Positions 62,716 to 64,000 of a DNA stretch of 64,000 nt are shown piece by piece. This DNA comes from Dolomedes plantarius. Taxonomy: Eukaryota > Arthropoda > Arachnida > Araneae > Dolomedidae. The notes beneath the pieces were generated by a model that was not told the DNA's origin, ran no database searches, and worked only from the letters and a program-made list of their open reading frames with translations. A program made the translations under genes and the position numbers. The stretch lies in contig OU015490.1 of NCBI GenBank assembly GCA_907164885.2, positions 222,130,554-222,194,553 of the forward strand. Reading direction: 5' to 3'. Position 1 is the stretch's first letter. Each line of letters begins with the position of its first letter.

Positions 62716-63388
62716 TGACACGGTGCTTACAACCCGTAACCTCATATTTCCTAATTAAAAACTTAATGTCAGTCATTAAACAAAAGGCCGGTGAAATAAC
62801 CAATACTTAAATAACAATTAAGGACTTTATAAGGTTTACATAAGATTCGAATTACACCAATCGAACTTTTAGGTGAATAAAGTTAAAGAAGCCGCTTAAG
62901 ATATGCTAATTGCGTCATACCGGTTGATATAAATACCAAGCAGCTAGATTAAAGAAACGGTGTGAGAGGGAGCTACGAAGTGGGAGGAAGCGAAAGGAAG
63001 TGAAAGGAGTTTGCGAGAAGCGGCTCGAGGCGTTTTAGCTAGGTTGATGCTAACCTACACAAGTTCGTGTTAGACGAAAGATATTTATCACTCTGTGGCC
63101 TAAAGTTTACGTAGCAGCAATGCTGGTCGATTATCCGAAGTATTTGTGAGTATCTGAAGTTGTATTTTCATTGCATGAATAGTTATACAAGTGAATATAT
63201 TGAATTGTATTTCCGTTGCATGGATGCTATATATACCTCGTACTAGTAGTACGCATTACTTACGTTCAATAGAAAATATATAAGTGCAGATACTTGAATA
63301 AACATTGTTGTTATGTAAGAACTGTGAATGAATGAAATTATTTCGAGTGCCACTTCAAGATATACATACCCAAAGTTAGGGTAGAAAT
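62716..63388 (+). repeat. Candidate solo LTR
   Basis: Starts TGACACGGTGCTTACAACCC right after a TA tract. It has a TATA-like GATATAAATACC at about 62926, a GA-rich segment, then AATAAACATTGTTGTTATG at about 63297 (poly(A) signal plus GT-rich element), and ends near GGGTAGAAATGCA. The order is that of an LTR. There is no partner or coding region in the window. Confidence 0.45.
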
Positions 63389-63811
63389 GCAGATTCTCTG
63401 TAACTTCTTTTAGTAATATTACTTCAAAGACTGTCCAATTCGCGCCATGTTCACATCAAGTAATCTCTTCTTACGACACGCGCCCTTCCTCTCCGAATAA
63501 TAATCCCTAATCTATGTTTTGTTCGTTTTCACGCGCTGCAATTACGCGGGCGAAGCATCGTGAGTCAGACTAGCGTTATTTCGAACATTCGGTGATTGTA
63601 TCAATCCGAGCGTGTGGTAGACAATTAATCATTGATGACCTCATAATCTTGTGAATTCTCCGCTGCATTAAAATACAACGCTACTTCCTGAATTGGAAAA
63701 TCATTAAAAACTCTAATAGTACATTACCGTATATCGCTAATTTGAATAATTTTAATCCAATTAAATCTTTTTGATTATAGTTCTTTTTGATTATAGATTT
63801 ACGTTCCTAGC

Positions 63812-63813
<2 letters not shown>
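63389..63813. other. Spacer, nothing recognised
   Basis: Mixed composition with no ORF or repeat structure. Confidence 0.4.
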
Positions 63814-63902
<89 letters not shown>

Positions 63903-64000
63903 GTATATATATATATGTATATATATATATATGTATATATATATATGTATATATAATATATATTATATTATATATATATATATTATATAATATATATATA
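63814..64000. repeat. (TA)n microsatellite at the window edge
   Basis: TA tract with regularly spaced GTATA interruptions, continuing to the last base. Confidence 0.98.

Overview
This window looks like intergenic DNA from an arthropod nuclear genome. A chelicerate, probably a spider, fits best, because the Tc1, Gypsy and tRNA-SINE sequences resemble families I associate with spiders; that is inference from memory. The DNA is AT-rich with very long (TA)n microsatellites. I found no host protein gene, rRNA, tRNA gene or CRISPR array. Almost everything recognisable is a transposable element or its relic, and no element gene looks intact. || Layout. 1-3.1 kb: AT-rich, with three diverged copies of a ~190 bp repeat. 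3.15-4.45 kb: internally deleted piggyBac. 4.67-6.1 kb: Tc1 element A. 7.4-7.9 kb: hAT fragment. 8.16-9.82 kb: TTAA-flanked Kolobok/Mutator-like deletion derivative. 10.8-12.1 kb: Helitron. 12.33-22.8 kb: a nest of two hAT elements that used the same 8-bp target. The second hAT is split by a BEL/Pao remnant and a nearly complete 6.4 kb Gypsy with both LTRs, PBS, PPT, gag and pol. 23.46-24.04 kb: piggyBac-type MITE. 24.2-27.2 kb: SINE fragment, Tigger MITE, pogo/Tigger element. 27.2-30.0 kb: (TA)n and a truncated Gypsy-like gag-protease with a tRNA-Pro-type PBS and its LTR. 30.0-31.6 kb: Tc1 element B. 35-39 kb: foldback element and unclassified repeats. 39.6 kb: SINE. 40.7-42.0 kb: Tc1 element C (DD36E type). 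43.1-44.6 kb: mariner-like element with a SINE inserted in its transposase. 45.7-49.3 kb: Helitron-like shell holding a TIR transposon with an inverted duplication and an unclassified reverse transcriptase interrupted by a 100-N gap. 49.3-50.2 kb: nested foldbacks and a SINE. 52.1-53.1 kb: mariner-like element with long TIRs. 53.9-56.5 kb: Gypsy RNase H plus LTR between two copies of a ~0.5 kb repeat. 56.7-57.5 kb: ~164 bp satellite. 58.0 kb: SINE. 58.8-61.3 kb: second tandem array, split by a 1.5 kb insertion. 62.1-63.4 kb: tandem duplication and a probable solo LTR. || The genes do not form a pathway. What links them is insertion history. Several TA-targeting elements sit inside (TA)n tracts, two hATs share one target, and many elements are deletion derivatives that could only move with enzymes supplied elsewhere. 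I see no convincing undescribed host system. The best candidates for new biology are the inverted-duplication TIR element at 46.2-48.1 kb, the QGGNA-type reverse transcriptase beside it, the BEL/Pao gag-integrase-tail fusion, and the (TA)n association.
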